Source: an uncultured Sphingomonadaceae bacterium
GTDB lineage: Bacteria > Pseudomonadota > Alphaproteobacteria > Sphingomonadales > Sphingomonadaceae
Reading direction: 5' to 3'
NCBI GenBank assembly: GCA_947501695.1
Contig: CANMWO010000001.1
Coordinates: forward strand, 124,001 to 188,000
Length of the DNA: 64,000 nt
The position numbers and the translations under genes were made by a program. The notes beneath the pieces were generated by a model. That model ran no database searches. It saw only the letters and a list, made by a program, of their open reading frames with translations, and was not told the origin of the DNA. Each line of letters starts with the position of its first letter. Position 1 is the first letter of the stretch. Below, piece after piece: positions 54,022 through 63,039 of this stretch.

Positions 54022-55545
54022 ATGGAAAGAACGAAGCATTTTGATAATCTCATTATCGGGGCTGGCTTGTCCGGGATCAGCGCGGCGCATTATTTAAAAA
54101 AGCGCTGTCCGGGTCGGTCCTTCGCAATATTGGAGCGTCGTGCTGGCATTGGCGGCACTTGGGATTTGTTCAAATATCCCGGCATTCGCTCAGATAGCGA
54201 CATGCACACCCTTGGTTTCGCATTTAAACCGTGGGTGGGCGCAAAGGCGATTGCTGACGGTTCTGACATCATGGCTTATCTGAAAGAGACGGTCGAGGAA
54301 CTAGCGTTAGACGAGAAGGTTGCGTTCCATCGCACCCTAGTCGCTGCCGATTATGACAGCGCGAAGGCGATTTGGGCGCTAACAATCCGTAATGAGGCTA
54401 CATCGCAAACCGAGACATGGACGTGTCGTTTTCTGCACTTGTGTTCAGGCTATTTCGACTATGATGAGGGGCATGTGCCGACCTTTGAGGATCAAGATTT
54501 GTTCGACGGACAGATTGTCCACCAGCAATTTTGGCCGGAAGATCTGGATTACGCTGGGAAGCGCGTTGTCGTGATCGGTTCCGGTGCGACGGCTATAACT
54601 GTTGTTCCTGCAATGGCCGAAAAAGCTGGTCATGTCGTCATGCTGCAACGTACGCCCTCTTATGTGGTGAAGTTGCCGGCAAAAGACGCCTTTGCGAACC
54701 GCCTTCGCAAATGGCTTCCAAGCGGTATGGCTTATGCGGTGACGCGCTGGCGGAATGTTTTGGCGAACCTGATCTCGTATCGACTAGCGCGGCGATATCC
54801 GAAACAGGCGAAGAGTTATCTGCTTAAGGAAATGGGGAAGCATTTGCCGCGGGAATATGTGACGCAGCATTTTACGCCATCATATGATCCTTGGGACCAG
54901 CGGGTTTGTGTCGTGCCTGATGGAGATTTGTTTAAGGCGATAACAGAGAAACGCGCTTCGGTTGTGAGTGATCGGATCGAACGTTTTACAAAGGAAGGTA
55001 TTGCACTGACTTCCGGCGAATTGTTGTCTGCTGATATCATCGTGCTGGCGACAGGGTTAAAGCTTAACGTCTTCGGTGGCGCTAGTCTTTCGATTGATAG
55101 CGAGGCTGTCGTTTCCGGTGATCTGGTCACCTATAAGGGCATGATGTTTGGGGGCGTCCCAAATCTCGCAGTCACGACAGGCTATACCAACTCTTCGTGG
55201 ACTCTGAAGGCAGACCTCGTTTCCGAATATATTGGGCGGCTGATGGTCTATATGGATGAAAGGAGATATGTTGAATGTGCGCCCGTACTGGATGATCCGG
55301 AAATGGGGCGAGAAAACGCCATAAATTTCACATCCGGCTATGTTCAGCGTGCGGCTCACTTTCTGCCGAAGCAAGGCGAGCGCTGGCCTTGGAAGCTCGC
55401 TCAGAACTATGCGCTCGATATTCGGCAACTGCGCTTCGGTAAGTTGGACGACGGCGTTATGCGATTTCGGCGTTGCCGAGAACGAGTAAAAAGCGGCTCC
55501 AGGGAAGAAGCTGATACAGTCGTCAGTCGCCCAGTCCGCCCCTGA
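54022..55545 (+). CDS. Class B flavin-containing monooxygenase (Baeyer-Villiger/FMO type)
   Basis: This 507-aa FAD/NADPH enzyme has a first Rossmann GAGLSGISAAHYL and 'GIGGTWDLFKYPGIRSDSDMHTLGF'. The fingerprint FDGQIVHQQFWP matches FxGxxxHxxxW(P/D), the Baeyer-Villiger form, rather than the FMO form with Tyr/Phe. The second nucleotide site is VIGSGATAITVVPAMAEKAG. It likely inserts oxygen next to a ketone. The 3' end overlaps the convergent TetR gene by 23 bp. Confidence 0.9.
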   Translation: MERTKHFDNLIIGAGLSGISAAHYLKKRCPGRSFAILERRAGIGGTWDLFKYPGIRSDSDMHTLGFAFKPWVGAKAIADGSDIMAYLKETVEELALDEKVAFHRTLVAADYDSAKAIWALTIRNEATSQTETWTCRFLHLCSGYFDYDEGHVPTFEDQDLFDGQIVHQQFWPEDLDYAGKRVVVIGSGATAITVVPAMAEKAGHVVMLQRTPSYVVKLPAKDAFANRLRKWLPSGMAYAVTRWRNVLANLISYRLARRYPKQAKSYLLKEMGKHLPREYVTQHFTPSYDPWDQRVCVVPDGDLFKAITEKRASVVSDRIERFTKEGIALTSGELLSADIIVLATGLKLNVFGGASLSIDSEAVVSGDLVTYKGMMFGGVPNLAVTTGYTNSSWTLKADLVSEYIGRLMVYMDERRYVECAPVLDDPEMGRENAINFTSGYVQRAAHFLPKQGERWPWKLAQNYALDIRQLRFGKLDDGVMRFRRCRERVKSGSREEADTVVSRPVRP

Positions 55546-56146
55546 TATATTGCAGAAGGTCGACTAGTGCCTCGGGGCCGTCACTCATCGAAAGGTCTCC
55601 GAACATTGTCCGGTGTAGTCCGCTGTCATTGGCAAGGCCATGCACGATGTTCAGGGTCGAGTAGATGAGCCGTCGTTTTATAGTTATCGGATCATGCTCG
55701 GGGAAGGCGTCAAATATCCTCTTGAGGTCCGTATCTTTGTTGCTGCCGAAAACGTGTTCCCAAATCGCTTGAATATCGGGATCATGGCTTTGCAGTAACT
55801 GAGAAAGGAATCCCAGCGTATCTTCTCCCTTGGGGCGGACATATCGCATCACCAAAATTGGACTGAAGAAACGGGCTATAGCTTCTAGCTGCTTGTCGCC
55901 GTCGATCGGCAAACTGGATATGATCAGATCGACTTCATGCGGTGTAGCAGTGTTAATATGCTCAACCATGGCACGGATTAGTCCAAGGCGATTTTTGAAA
56001 TGATAATGGGTTGCGCCCGAATTCTTTGCCTTCGCAGCTTGATTCACCGCCCGCAAGGAAACGCCATCAAGGCCATTACGAGCGAAAAGAACCATCGCAG
56101 CCTCGATTAGTCGGACGCGCGTAGTTTTAGTCGAATTTTGCTCCAT
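55523..56146 (-). CDS. TetR family regulator (1)
   Basis: This 207-aa protein has an N-terminal TetR HTH ('RVRLIEAAMVLFARNGLDGVSLRAVNQAAKAKNSGATHYHFKNRLGLIRAMVEH') and a C-terminal ligand-binding domain with 'FFSPILVMRYVRPKGEDTLGFLSQLLQSHDPDI'. It is transcribed toward the monooxygenase gene and overlaps its end, so the two are antisense to each other over 23 bp. It is a plausible regulator of the nearby catabolic genes. Confidence 0.88.
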   Translation of the reverse strand: MEQNSTKTTRVRLIEAAMVLFARNGLDGVSLRAVNQAAKAKNSGATHYHFKNRLGLIRAMVEHINTATPHEVDLIISSLPIDGDKQLEAIARFFSPILVMRYVRPKGEDTLGFLSQLLQSHDPDIQAIWEHVFGSNKDTDLKRIFDAFPEHDPITIKRRLIYSTLNIVHGLANDSGLHRTMFGDLSMSDGPEALVDLLQYIRGGLGD

Positions 56147-56210
56147 ATCTCACCCAATAGGCTTGGCTCAGCGCGTTCGCAAACCCATTTTCAACGCCAA
56201 GTAAGGAAGG

Positions 56211-56897
56211 CTAAGTAACCGAACGTCCTTCGAAAAAGAGGTTCATTACTGAGTCAACATGTGTGTCGACCATCTCGGTCGACAGAGTATCAACATCGTA
56301 GAGCGCTTTCGCTTCCTGAGCGAGGACGAATGGCATTTGACAAGCAGCTGTCAGAATGTAGACGAACGAAACCGGGTGCATATTGGGCATGCCATTTATC
56401 CCGCCGCTGGCTTTGAAATGTTCACTCAGATTTTTGTGCAGCGGTCGAATGAATGTCTCGACAATCCAGTCCAGTCTGTCGCCGCCGCGTACCGATTCCA
56501 TGATCATAATTCGAGCGTGCTCTGGGTGAGCTGCGCTGTAACGAATATAGCGGCGCAAATAGGCTTTGAAACCATCTAGTCCGCCAAGTGCAGAATATGA
56601 GTCATCTTCCAATTCCAGCGCTTCATGCAAGAGCTCGAACATGTCCCTGACCGATTCCCGCCAAAGCTGATCCTTGGTGCCAAAATGATATCGGATCATT
56701 GAATGAGTGGTTTTTGCCGCTGCGGCAATGTCGCGGACATTCGCCGCATCACATCCTCTTTCGGCGAAGATGATTCTTGCCTGATGCAGGATTTCGGAAC
56801 GCTTTTGCTTAGATCGCGCCTGCACAGGTACGCGGTGGTTGAGGCTATCTGTTTTTGCGTCAGACGGTTCCATAGCTTCCACCTTTGCCTTGCTCAT
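56211..56897 (-). CDS. TetR family regulator (2), likely local repressor
   Basis: This ~228-aa protein has a TetR HTH at about residues 30-75 ('RSEILHQARIIFAERGCDAANVRDIAAAAKTTHSMIRYHFGTKDQLWRES') and a C-terminal domain with 'HARIMIMESVRGGDRLDWIVETFIRPL'. It is divergent from the CocE-type hydrolase gene across 200 bp that contain TCCAATTGGA (57011-57020). A matching operator occurs twice at 62.9 kb, so this TetR is the best candidate for the regulon repressor. ATGs at 56897 and 56873 are possible starts; the frame opens at 56936. Confidence 0.87.
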   Translation of the reverse strand: MSKAKVEAMEPSDAKTDSLNHRVPVQARSKQKRSEILHQARIIFAERGCDAANVRDIAAAAKTTHSMIRYHFGTKDQLWRESVRDMFELLHEALELEDDSYSALGGLDGFKAYLRRYIRYSAAHPEHARIMIMESVRGGDRLDWIVETFIRPLHKNLSEHFKASGGINGMPNMHPVSFVYILTAACQMPFVLAQEAKALYDVDTLSTEMVDTHVDSVMNLFFEGRSVT

Positions 56898-57010
56898 TTG
56901 TCTATTAGCCCCTGACTTAAAAAATGACGCCAACAATTTCCGACCATCCGGCGATTTGCGTCGATCCCGATATGAACAAACTAGTGGGAGTTGCTGATGA
57001 GGTCAATGCG

Positions 57011-57020
57011 TCCAATTGGA
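57011..57020. promoter_or_regulatory. Candidate operator TCCAATTGGA between TetR (2) and CocE genes
   Basis: A perfect 10-bp palindrome lies within GTCCAATTGGAT, one base short of the GTCCA-N2-TGGAC consensus at 62875 and 62953. It sits between divergent start codons, 78 bp before the CocE ATG. Confidence 0.55.
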
Positions 57021-57097
57021 TGAATTATATTGACCGCGCGATTCATGAAGCTAATCTGAGCACTGCAATGTGGCCCATTGGATAGAGAGAAGAAAAT

Positions 57098-58873
57098 ATG
57101 TCTTGGCGCACCATCGTTAAATGGACTGCCATTGTGGTTGGCGCTTGTGCACTGTTGCTGCTCGTATTCGGTTCCGCAATCCTTGAATATTTCGTGGAAC
57201 GGGGCGTTGCACCTTATCTGGGTGACAAGCCCGCCTATACGCATAAGGCAGGCCGGACCCTGGATTTCCGTGTGGAGATGGATGATGGCATAGAGTTGGA
57301 GACGGAAGTTTTTCTGCCCGAGGGGGAAGGGCCTTGGCCTACTGTCTTGGTCCGTGATGCCTATAGCTTCAACAAATATCTCTTTTGTCACCCACTCGTG
57401 CGCTACGGCTACGCTTGCGTCCATCAAGATGTTCGCGGCAGATTTGGTTCAGAAGGAAAATGGCGTCCGTTCGTCAACGAGGCCAAAGATGGGAAAGGAA
57501 CGCTGGACTGGTTGGTCGATCAGGATTGGCAGGACGGTAATATTGCTATGATCGGCTTTTCCTACCTTGCCGTTTCGCAATGGGCGGTTGCTGACCGCCT
57601 GCCGCCGGAGGTCAAGACGATCATTCCGATGCTCGGACATGGCGATGTTTACGACATTGTTTATCGTGGCGGACATTTTGCGCAGGGGGTTACGGGCCTT
57701 TGGTCGACCGAGCTTTTCATGCCTGCCAGTGAGCGTGATACTGCGGCTGAAATCTGGGAAAGTCAGGTTGTTCCTGCACGACCGGCGCTGGACGTCGATC
57801 CCGCTCTTTTTGGTGCTGCGTGGCCTGATTATCGAAATTTTATAAGCCATCCGTTGCGCAATGATGCCTATTGGCAAAGCGCAGAATACGAACAAATGCG
57901 GACAGCGCACCGAACTATCGATGTTCCCGTTCTTTGGGTCGCTGGCTGGCACGATTTTTTCCTTCAAGGAACGCTCGAACGCTTTGGAGAGCTGCCAACC
58001 CGAGCGCAGAGCACTCTCCTCATCCAGCCTGGTGAGCATGGTGGGCAGACCGGTGATTTACCTGTCGAGAACCAGTCCGTGCAGTATTTTCGTTCTTCGC
58101 TTGCCTGGCTTGACCATCATCTGCGAGGCAAACCGTTGCCGAACTATCTGTCTCCGGGCATTCTATATTACCGTAATGGTGTCGATCGCTGGAAGAAATC
58201 TGCTACTTGGCCGCCTGTAAGCAAAGCAGTGACGTTGCAGCTTGCGCAGTTGGATAAAGCTTCGACCTGCGCCGGTGTCCTGGCGACGGAAGGCACAGCG
58301 ACCACCCAGCAGTTGGCGGCAAGTTTCACATATAATCCGGCGTCACCTGCTCCGACGGTTGGAGGGGCCTATATGCTCAACGCGTCTGTTGCGCCTCCAG
58401 CGGTCGCTTCCCAAGGGACTGCGGCGTGTCAGCGCTCTGACGTTCTCTCTTTCATCTCAGCGCCATCCGTTACGCCTCAGCGCCTTGCTGGTCCGATAAA
58501 CGTAACGCTTGATGTGTCGAGTGATGCTGAGGACACGGCCTTTTTTGTACGGGTTTCTGAAATATTTGAAGACGGACGGATATTGAACATCCGCGATGAC
58601 ATTCTGGCCTTGTCCGCTCGAAATGGGGATGCAGTTGAGACGGGATATGAACCAGACACGCGTATTGTCCTTAAGATTTCAATGATTCCGATAGACTGGA
58701 CGCTGGCGGCTGGAAGTCGAATCCGGCTTGATATCTCGTCGTCCAACGCGCCTGCCTTTGCGCCGCACTTTAATCGGGCTGGGTTATGGAGTGCGCAAGC
58801 TGAACCCGTGGTCGCGACACAGACGATTTATGGAGGAACGTTAGAACTGCCTGCCATCGCGAACGTGCGTTGA
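57098..58873 (+). CDS. CocE/NonD family hydrolase, membrane-anchored
   Basis: This 591-aa protein has an N-terminal membrane helix (about residues 8-30). The X-Pro peptidase/cocaine-esterase fold follows: nucleophile motif GFSYLA (the usual GxSYxG with Ala last), the acid Asp in 'VAGWHDFF', the His in PGEHGG, and a C-terminal jelly-roll beta domain ('GPINVTLDVSSDAEDTAFFVRVSE', 'SRIRLDISSSNAPAFAPHFN'). It probably cleaves acyl esters or amides outside the cytoplasm. GAGAGAAG precedes the ATG. A candidate operator lies 78 bp upstream. Confidence 0.87.
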   Translation: MSWRTIVKWTAIVVGACALLLLVFGSAILEYFVERGVAPYLGDKPAYTHKAGRTLDFRVEMDDGIELETEVFLPEGEGPWPTVLVRDAYSFNKYLFCHPLVRYGYACVHQDVRGRFGSEGKWRPFVNEAKDGKGTLDWLVDQDWQDGNIAMIGFSYLAVSQWAVADRLPPEVKTIIPMLGHGDVYDIVYRGGHFAQGVTGLWSTELFMPASERDTAAEIWESQVVPARPALDVDPALFGAAWPDYRNFISHPLRNDAYWQSAEYEQMRTAHRTIDVPVLWVAGWHDFFLQGTLERFGELPTRAQSTLLIQPGEHGGQTGDLPVENQSVQYFRSSLAWLDHHLRGKPLPNYLSPGILYYRNGVDRWKKSATWPPVSKAVTLQLAQLDKASTCAGVLATEGTATTQQLAASFTYNPASPAPTVGGAYMLNASVAPPAVASQGTAACQRSDVLSFISAPSVTPQRLAGPINVTLDVSSDAEDTAFFVRVSEIFEDGRILNIRDDILALSARNGDAVETGYEPDTRIVLKISMIPIDWTLAAGSRIRLDISSSNAPAFAPHFNRAGLWSAQAEPVVATQTIYGGTLELPAIANVR

Positions 58874-58902
58874 AGACTAAAAGTCTGTTTGGAACCAAGC
58901 CT

Positions 58903-60972
58903 TTAGTCTTTCCAGACCAGCGGAGTTGAACAACACGTCAACGCGTCAGAGCAAGGCCCAACGAATAAATCGAAAGGAACGTCATCCAAGTGCCAGCATT
59001 CTGCTTCTTCATTATAATGGGTCAATGCGGTGCGATCGAGAATGAATTCGGCAATTGCGGTTTCTCCTGCTGCTAGTTCCAGTCGCTTGAAACCTCGCAG
59101 CAGCTTTTCTGGCCGGTCGATTATACTGTTTTGAAAGCCGACATAGAGCTGCACGACCTCAGCGCCGGTCACCGCACCGCTGTTCTTTAATTCCACGCGA
59201 ATGTAGGCCAGCTCACCAACCATTTCTAGCGTTGGTTCGCCATAGTCGAACCGCGTGTAGGATAGGCCAAAGCCGAACGGCAGCGCCGGAGTGACACCAT
59301 CCCGGTCAAGCAGGGTATAGCCGTGATACATTCCATATGTAATATCATCAGCATGCTTGTCAAAGTAGGGCAGGTGATTTTCGTCAGTTGGAACGGAAAA
59401 AGGCAGTTTCCCCGATGGAGAAACGTCTCCGAACAAGATGCGCGCTAGCGCAGTACCTCCCTCCATTCCGGGATACCAGATCATCAGAATCGCATCCGCC
59501 AGATCTGCCCACTCGTCCATCATGACGGCACCGCCGCCCATCACGCAGACAATCACTTTTGTACCAGTCGCAGCAACCGATCGGATAAGATCAACGTCTG
59601 CATCCGAAAGCCGTAATGAATTGCGGTCGCCACCGCGATGGGCTTCCTCCTCGTCGTCATCTTGCTCAAGCGCTACGTCCCCGGGAATAAATTCACCTTC
59701 GTCGAAATAGGTATAGCCCACGACCAAGATTGCGACATCGCTTTTTGCTGCAAGAGTTGCCGCTGTCGCGGGATCTCCGCTTGTGTCCGATTGTAGTTCA
59801 ACATGCTCTGCAACGTGCTTTTCAATGCCCGCAAGAGGTGTAACGGCATAAGGCGGTGTGACGTTTGATGAGCCGTGATCGCCCAAATTCACTTTGTCTG
59901 CCAGTTTCCCGAGCACCGCGATCCGAGCGCCATTTCTGGCAAGGGGAAGCACACCTTCATTTTTCAGAAGTACCATGCTTTTTTCAGCGGCCTCACGGGC
60001 TAGGTCTGCGTGCGCTGCGCAGCCGACATCGCTTTCGGAATAGATCTGCGGGTCGGCGGCACGAGAAAATCGCAACTGCATGCGCAAAATACGGCGGATA
60101 GCTTCGTCCACGACTGCCTCTTTTGTTTCGCCGCTCTTAACCGCGTAAACCAGATCCTCGCCAAAGAAGGTCGGCTCTGGATTTTCGATATCAAGGCCGG
60201 ATTCTGCGGCATCGGCACCGTAGACACCCTTAACCCAGTCCGAGTGAACGAAACCTTCGAAACCCCATTCGTCTTTCAGGATGTCGCGCAGCAGATGTTC
60301 ATTATGAGCGCAATAGTGACCATTAACTTGGTTATATGCAGACATGACCGTTGCGCATCCTGCGTCGACCACTCGCTTAAAATGCGGCAAATAGACTTCT
60401 CGAAGTACACGCTCAGAGACCTTCACATCGACCTTGAACCGAGCGTTTTCGATGCTGTTGGCGGCGAGGTGTTTGGCGGTGGCCATAACATTCTGCGATT
60501 GTGTGCCTTCGACCAGTGCGGCTCCCATCTCGCCGAGATGGTGTGGATCTTCGCCATAGGTTTCCTGTGATCGACCCCAAGCGGGGTGCCGCAGCAGATT
60601 GATGCAGACATTGCTCAGCAGCGTCAGCCCGAGCGCCCGGGCTTCCACTCCCATCGCGACGCCGATCCGGCGTTCCATATCCACATCCCAACTCGCGCCG
60701 CGCGCCATGGAAACGGGGAAGCAGGTTGTGCCGTTTGGCAGGCGCACGCCTCTTGGTCCATCCGCATAACTGAGCGGCGCGAGATCGATTTGCTCGCATC
60801 CACCGCCGGCATTATAGGCGCGCACGCCAAATTGCCGATTATCGACGGTGAAATAATATTTGTAGAAGTCTTTTCCCGACATCATCGCGACCTTTTCTTT
60901 CAGGTTTAAGGACGGGATGAGATCATCGAGTTCTTTCTCGATAAGGGCGTGATCGGTTGAATTTGTTTTCAT
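58903..60972 (-). CDS. Glycoside hydrolase family 3 (beta-glycosidase)
   Basis: This 689-aa protein has the GH3 N-terminal barrel ('YADGPRGVRLPNGTTCFPVSMARGASWDVDMERRIGVAMGVEARALG', 'ATAKHLAANSIENARF'), with the nucleophile Asp in HSDWVKGV. The alpha/beta sandwich and a C-terminal fibronectin-III-like domain follow. There is no PA14 insert and no signal peptide, so it acts inside the cell on an imported glycoside. The ATG at 60972 (MKTNSTDHALIEKELDDLIP) was chosen; the frame is open to 61044 and overlaps the esterase stop at 61029. It is the second gene of an esterase-GH3 operon. Confidence 0.92.
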   Translation of the reverse strand: MKTNSTDHALIEKELDDLIPSLNLKEKVAMMSGKDFYKYYFTVDNRQFGVRAYNAGGGCEQIDLAPLSYADGPRGVRLPNGTTCFPVSMARGASWDVDMERRIGVAMGVEARALGLTLLSNVCINLLRHPAWGRSQETYGEDPHHLGEMGAALVEGTQSQNVMATAKHLAANSIENARFKVDVKVSERVLREVYLPHFKRVVDAGCATVMSAYNQVNGHYCAHNEHLLRDILKDEWGFEGFVHSDWVKGVYGADAAESGLDIENPEPTFFGEDLVYAVKSGETKEAVVDEAIRRILRMQLRFSRAADPQIYSESDVGCAAHADLAREAAEKSMVLLKNEGVLPLARNGARIAVLGKLADKVNLGDHGSSNVTPPYAVTPLAGIEKHVAEHVELQSDTSGDPATAATLAAKSDVAILVVGYTYFDEGEFIPGDVALEQDDDEEEAHRGGDRNSLRLSDADVDLIRSVAATGTKVIVCVMGGGAVMMDEWADLADAILMIWYPGMEGGTALARILFGDVSPSGKLPFSVPTDENHLPYFDKHADDITYGMYHGYTLLDRDGVTPALPFGFGLSYTRFDYGEPTLEMVGELAYIRVELKNSGAVTGAEVVQLYVGFQNSIIDRPEKLLRGFKRLELAAGETAIAEFILDRTALTHYNEEAECWHLDDVPFDLFVGPCSDALTCCSTPLVWKD

Positions 60973-61028
60973 GGGTTCAATTCTGTCGCTGTTTTTTTTG
61001 GAGTGAATGGAGGCGTTGCGTGGTTTTA

Positions 61029-62807
61029 TTATCCCATTGCGCAACGCGATCGCCGCAATGCGTCTATTGGTGTGCGGGCGATTGAAGGGATGACGTTCCC
61101 GTCCTTATATGTCCTTAGGACATCGAGGATCGCGCATAGATCGGCGTCGGAAACCCGTTGATCTTTCTGCAAATCGGCGATCCATCTATTCATGGAGTCC
61201 GCGCCAGGCAGCGTTCTGAGGCCTTGGTCCCGTTCGCTATCGAACCGCAGGACGTGGGGCTGTGAACCCTTCGCATAGCGGGGCCATTCCGGTGCTGATT
61301 GGGCGACAGGCCGGCCAAGCCGAGCGAATGAGGCCCAATATTGCCCCATGGTTGCACTCAAGGCTTTATGGCTTGCGGCATGTTTGCGGGGGAAAAGATA
61401 TTTTGAGCGGTCAGTCGAATCGTCGAATGTGCCGAAGACGAACGGCGTTTCAAAACCATGGGAAGCACCAAGCAGTTTGGAAAAATCGGTCATGCCGATC
61501 GAACCACCTTCATCCCAATCGAAACGGTAAGCCCAGACATTAGCATGTCCGGCACGGGCCATGAGCGCGGCTGGCTCGTCCACCGCATGTATTCGCCACA
61601 GGCGACTGGCATATTCCGATATTAGATCATAACGGCGTTGATTCCGGGCAACCGGGAATAGACCAAGACGTTTTTCGACGAGCTTGGGATCAGACAGGAA
61701 CAGCGCTTTCAGCTCATCCCTATTCGCCCCCATGATCATCGGCACAGCATGGAATGTTTGCTGATCAGACAATAGTGATCTCAGCGGAGCGAGAGGCAAG
61801 GTCACACCGTCTGAAATGACGGCTGGGATGTTAGGGAAGACCGGCGTACCATTGTGATAGCGAAAGCGAGGTTTTGCCGCTTCTGCTTGCGTGGCATAGG
61901 TTGCGAATAGATCAGCCAGCGAAGTCCGCCGGAGCGCTTGCGCGGCCTTTGTGTTATCCAAACCCTGAAAACCAAGCTTTTCAACCACCACCGAGGCAGG
62001 ATTATAATAGTCGTTATTTGTAAGTTCAGCTTTGGCCAAAGGAACGCTGTCAAAGCCCCCCGATTGCATGATTGCCTTATGAAACAGGCCCTTCGCCAAT
62101 GGCGAGCCAATTAGCGCGGCAATATTTTGGGCCCCGGCGCTCTCACCAAAAATAGTGACATTACCAGGATCACCACCGAAGGCCGAAATATCTTCGCGAA
62201 CCCAAGTCAGGCTGGCGATCAGGTCGAGAAGCCCGAAATTGGCGGCCCGGTCCAATGGCTGTTCGGCCGATTCCCGAAGAGATTGGTTAGCAAAGAATCC
62301 AAGCGGGCCAAGCCGGTACTGGACAGCGACCACAATTACATCCTGCTCGACCGCGAGGTTGGAACCGTCTCGTTCATCCGCAGAGCCCCAAACGTTAGCG
62401 CCACCATGGATCCAGACCATCACGGGAAGGTCACGACCGTGTGCATCCGGTGGAGCATAGACATTCAGGTAGAGACAATCTTCTGATCCGATCAACTGTC
62501 CAGCGATTGACTCTTCGCGTGAAAATTGCGGGCAGGGCGCGGCGGATTTGATTGTGCGCTTGATGTCGCTCCATGCGCTAACAGGGCGCGGTGCGCGCCA
62601 ACGATTTTTACCCGCGGTGGATGCGCCAAACGGAATTCCCAGCCAGACATGTGCCTCGTTACCGGCTTTGAAGCCGACCACTTGGCCTTGATCGAGGTTA
62701 CGGAGGGTCTCTTCATCTGCCATTGGTTCGGCGGCGGCCTCTGATGAATTTCCGCAAGCTGCCAGGCAAAGTGACAGAGCGATTCCTGCTGCGATGCGAC
62801 TAATCAA
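61029..62807 (-). CDS. Carboxylesterase (type-B esterase family), lipoprotein
   Basis: This 592-aa protein has a lipobox (LCLAAC). The type-B carboxylesterase sequence includes 'LGIPFGASTAGKNRWRAPRP', 'SEDCLYLNVYAP', oxyanion loop WIHGGANVWG and nucleophile GESAGA. The C-terminal region includes 'FDWDEGGSIG...GASHGFETPFVFG', carrying the catalytic His. It removes acyl groups at the cell envelope. It is the first gene of the operon with the GH3 gene, and its divergent promoter region contains two GTCCA-N2-TGGAC sites. Confidence 0.9.
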   Translation of the reverse strand: MISRIAAGIALSLCLAACGNSSEAAAEPMADEETLRNLDQGQVVGFKAGNEAHVWLGIPFGASTAGKNRWRAPRPVSAWSDIKRTIKSAAPCPQFSREESIAGQLIGSEDCLYLNVYAPPDAHGRDLPVMVWIHGGANVWGSADERDGSNLAVEQDVIVVAVQYRLGPLGFFANQSLRESAEQPLDRAANFGLLDLIASLTWVREDISAFGGDPGNVTIFGESAGAQNIAALIGSPLAKGLFHKAIMQSGGFDSVPLAKAELTNNDYYNPASVVVEKLGFQGLDNTKAAQALRRTSLADLFATYATQAEAAKPRFRYHNGTPVFPNIPAVISDGVTLPLAPLRSLLSDQQTFHAVPMIMGANRDELKALFLSDPKLVEKRLGLFPVARNQRRYDLISEYASRLWRIHAVDEPAALMARAGHANVWAYRFDWDEGGSIGMTDFSKLLGASHGFETPFVFGTFDDSTDRSKYLFPRKHAASHKALSATMGQYWASFARLGRPVAQSAPEWPRYAKGSQPHVLRFDSERDQGLRTLPGADSMNRWIADLQKDQRVSDADLCAILDVLRTYKDGNVIPSIARTPIDALRRSRCAMG

Positions 62808-62873
62808 TTATCCCTCCCGGAGTTTATTCTTGTGGTCCTCATCGCTGATCAATTCGAGCCGTGCAACATAAAT

Positions 62874-62887
62874 CGTCCAATTGGACG
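62874..62887. promoter_or_regulatory. Operator site 1, CGTCCAATTGGACG
   Basis: A perfect 14-bp palindrome lies 67 bp before the carboxylesterase ATG at 62807. It shares GTCCA-N2-TGGAC with site 2 (62953), 78 bp away, and closely with the site at 57011. Confidence 0.65.
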
Positions 62888-62952
62888 TAAAATGATAATT
62901 TGCAGGATACGGAACTAATATTGATTGACTGGCAGTCGATAAAATGAAAATA

Positions 62953-62964
62953 GTCCAAATGGAC
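62953..62964. promoter_or_regulatory. Operator site 2, GTCCAAATGGAC
   Basis: GTCCA-AA-TGGAC (five-base arms) lies 22 bp before the ATG at 62986, on the transporter side. With site 1 it frames the divergent promoters, 78 bp apart centre to centre. Confidence 0.6.
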
Positions 62965-62985
62965 GATAAAAAAGAGAGGAACAAA

Positions 62986-63039
62986 ATGGTAAAAGCCAAA
63001 AGGGGCGGTCTGCGCGCTTTTACGAGCGCGCCCACTTGA
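62986..63039 (+). CDS. 17-aa leader ORF overlapping the transporter start
   Basis: MVKAKRGGLRAFTSAPT-stop has a good ribosome site (AGAGAGGAAC). Its TGA (63037-63039) overlaps the TTG start of the GPH transporter (63036) as TTGA. It may be a translated leader that couples ribosomes to the poor TTG start. A sequencing frameshift is the other reading, but joining it to the transporter would give an unfamiliar N-terminus. Confidence 0.4.
   Translation: MVKAKRGGLRAFTSAPT

Noticed and set aside
57001-57035. Outer inverted repeat GGTCAAT ... ATTGACC around the 57011 operator
   Set aside because: Seven-base arms 21 bp apart; may be chance and is not shared by the sites at 62.9 kb.
62808-63035. 75-codon minus-strand frame directly upstream of the esterase gene, with one hydrophobic stretch
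   Set aside because: It covers the two operator palindromes and the transporter start region; more likely a promoter region than a gene.
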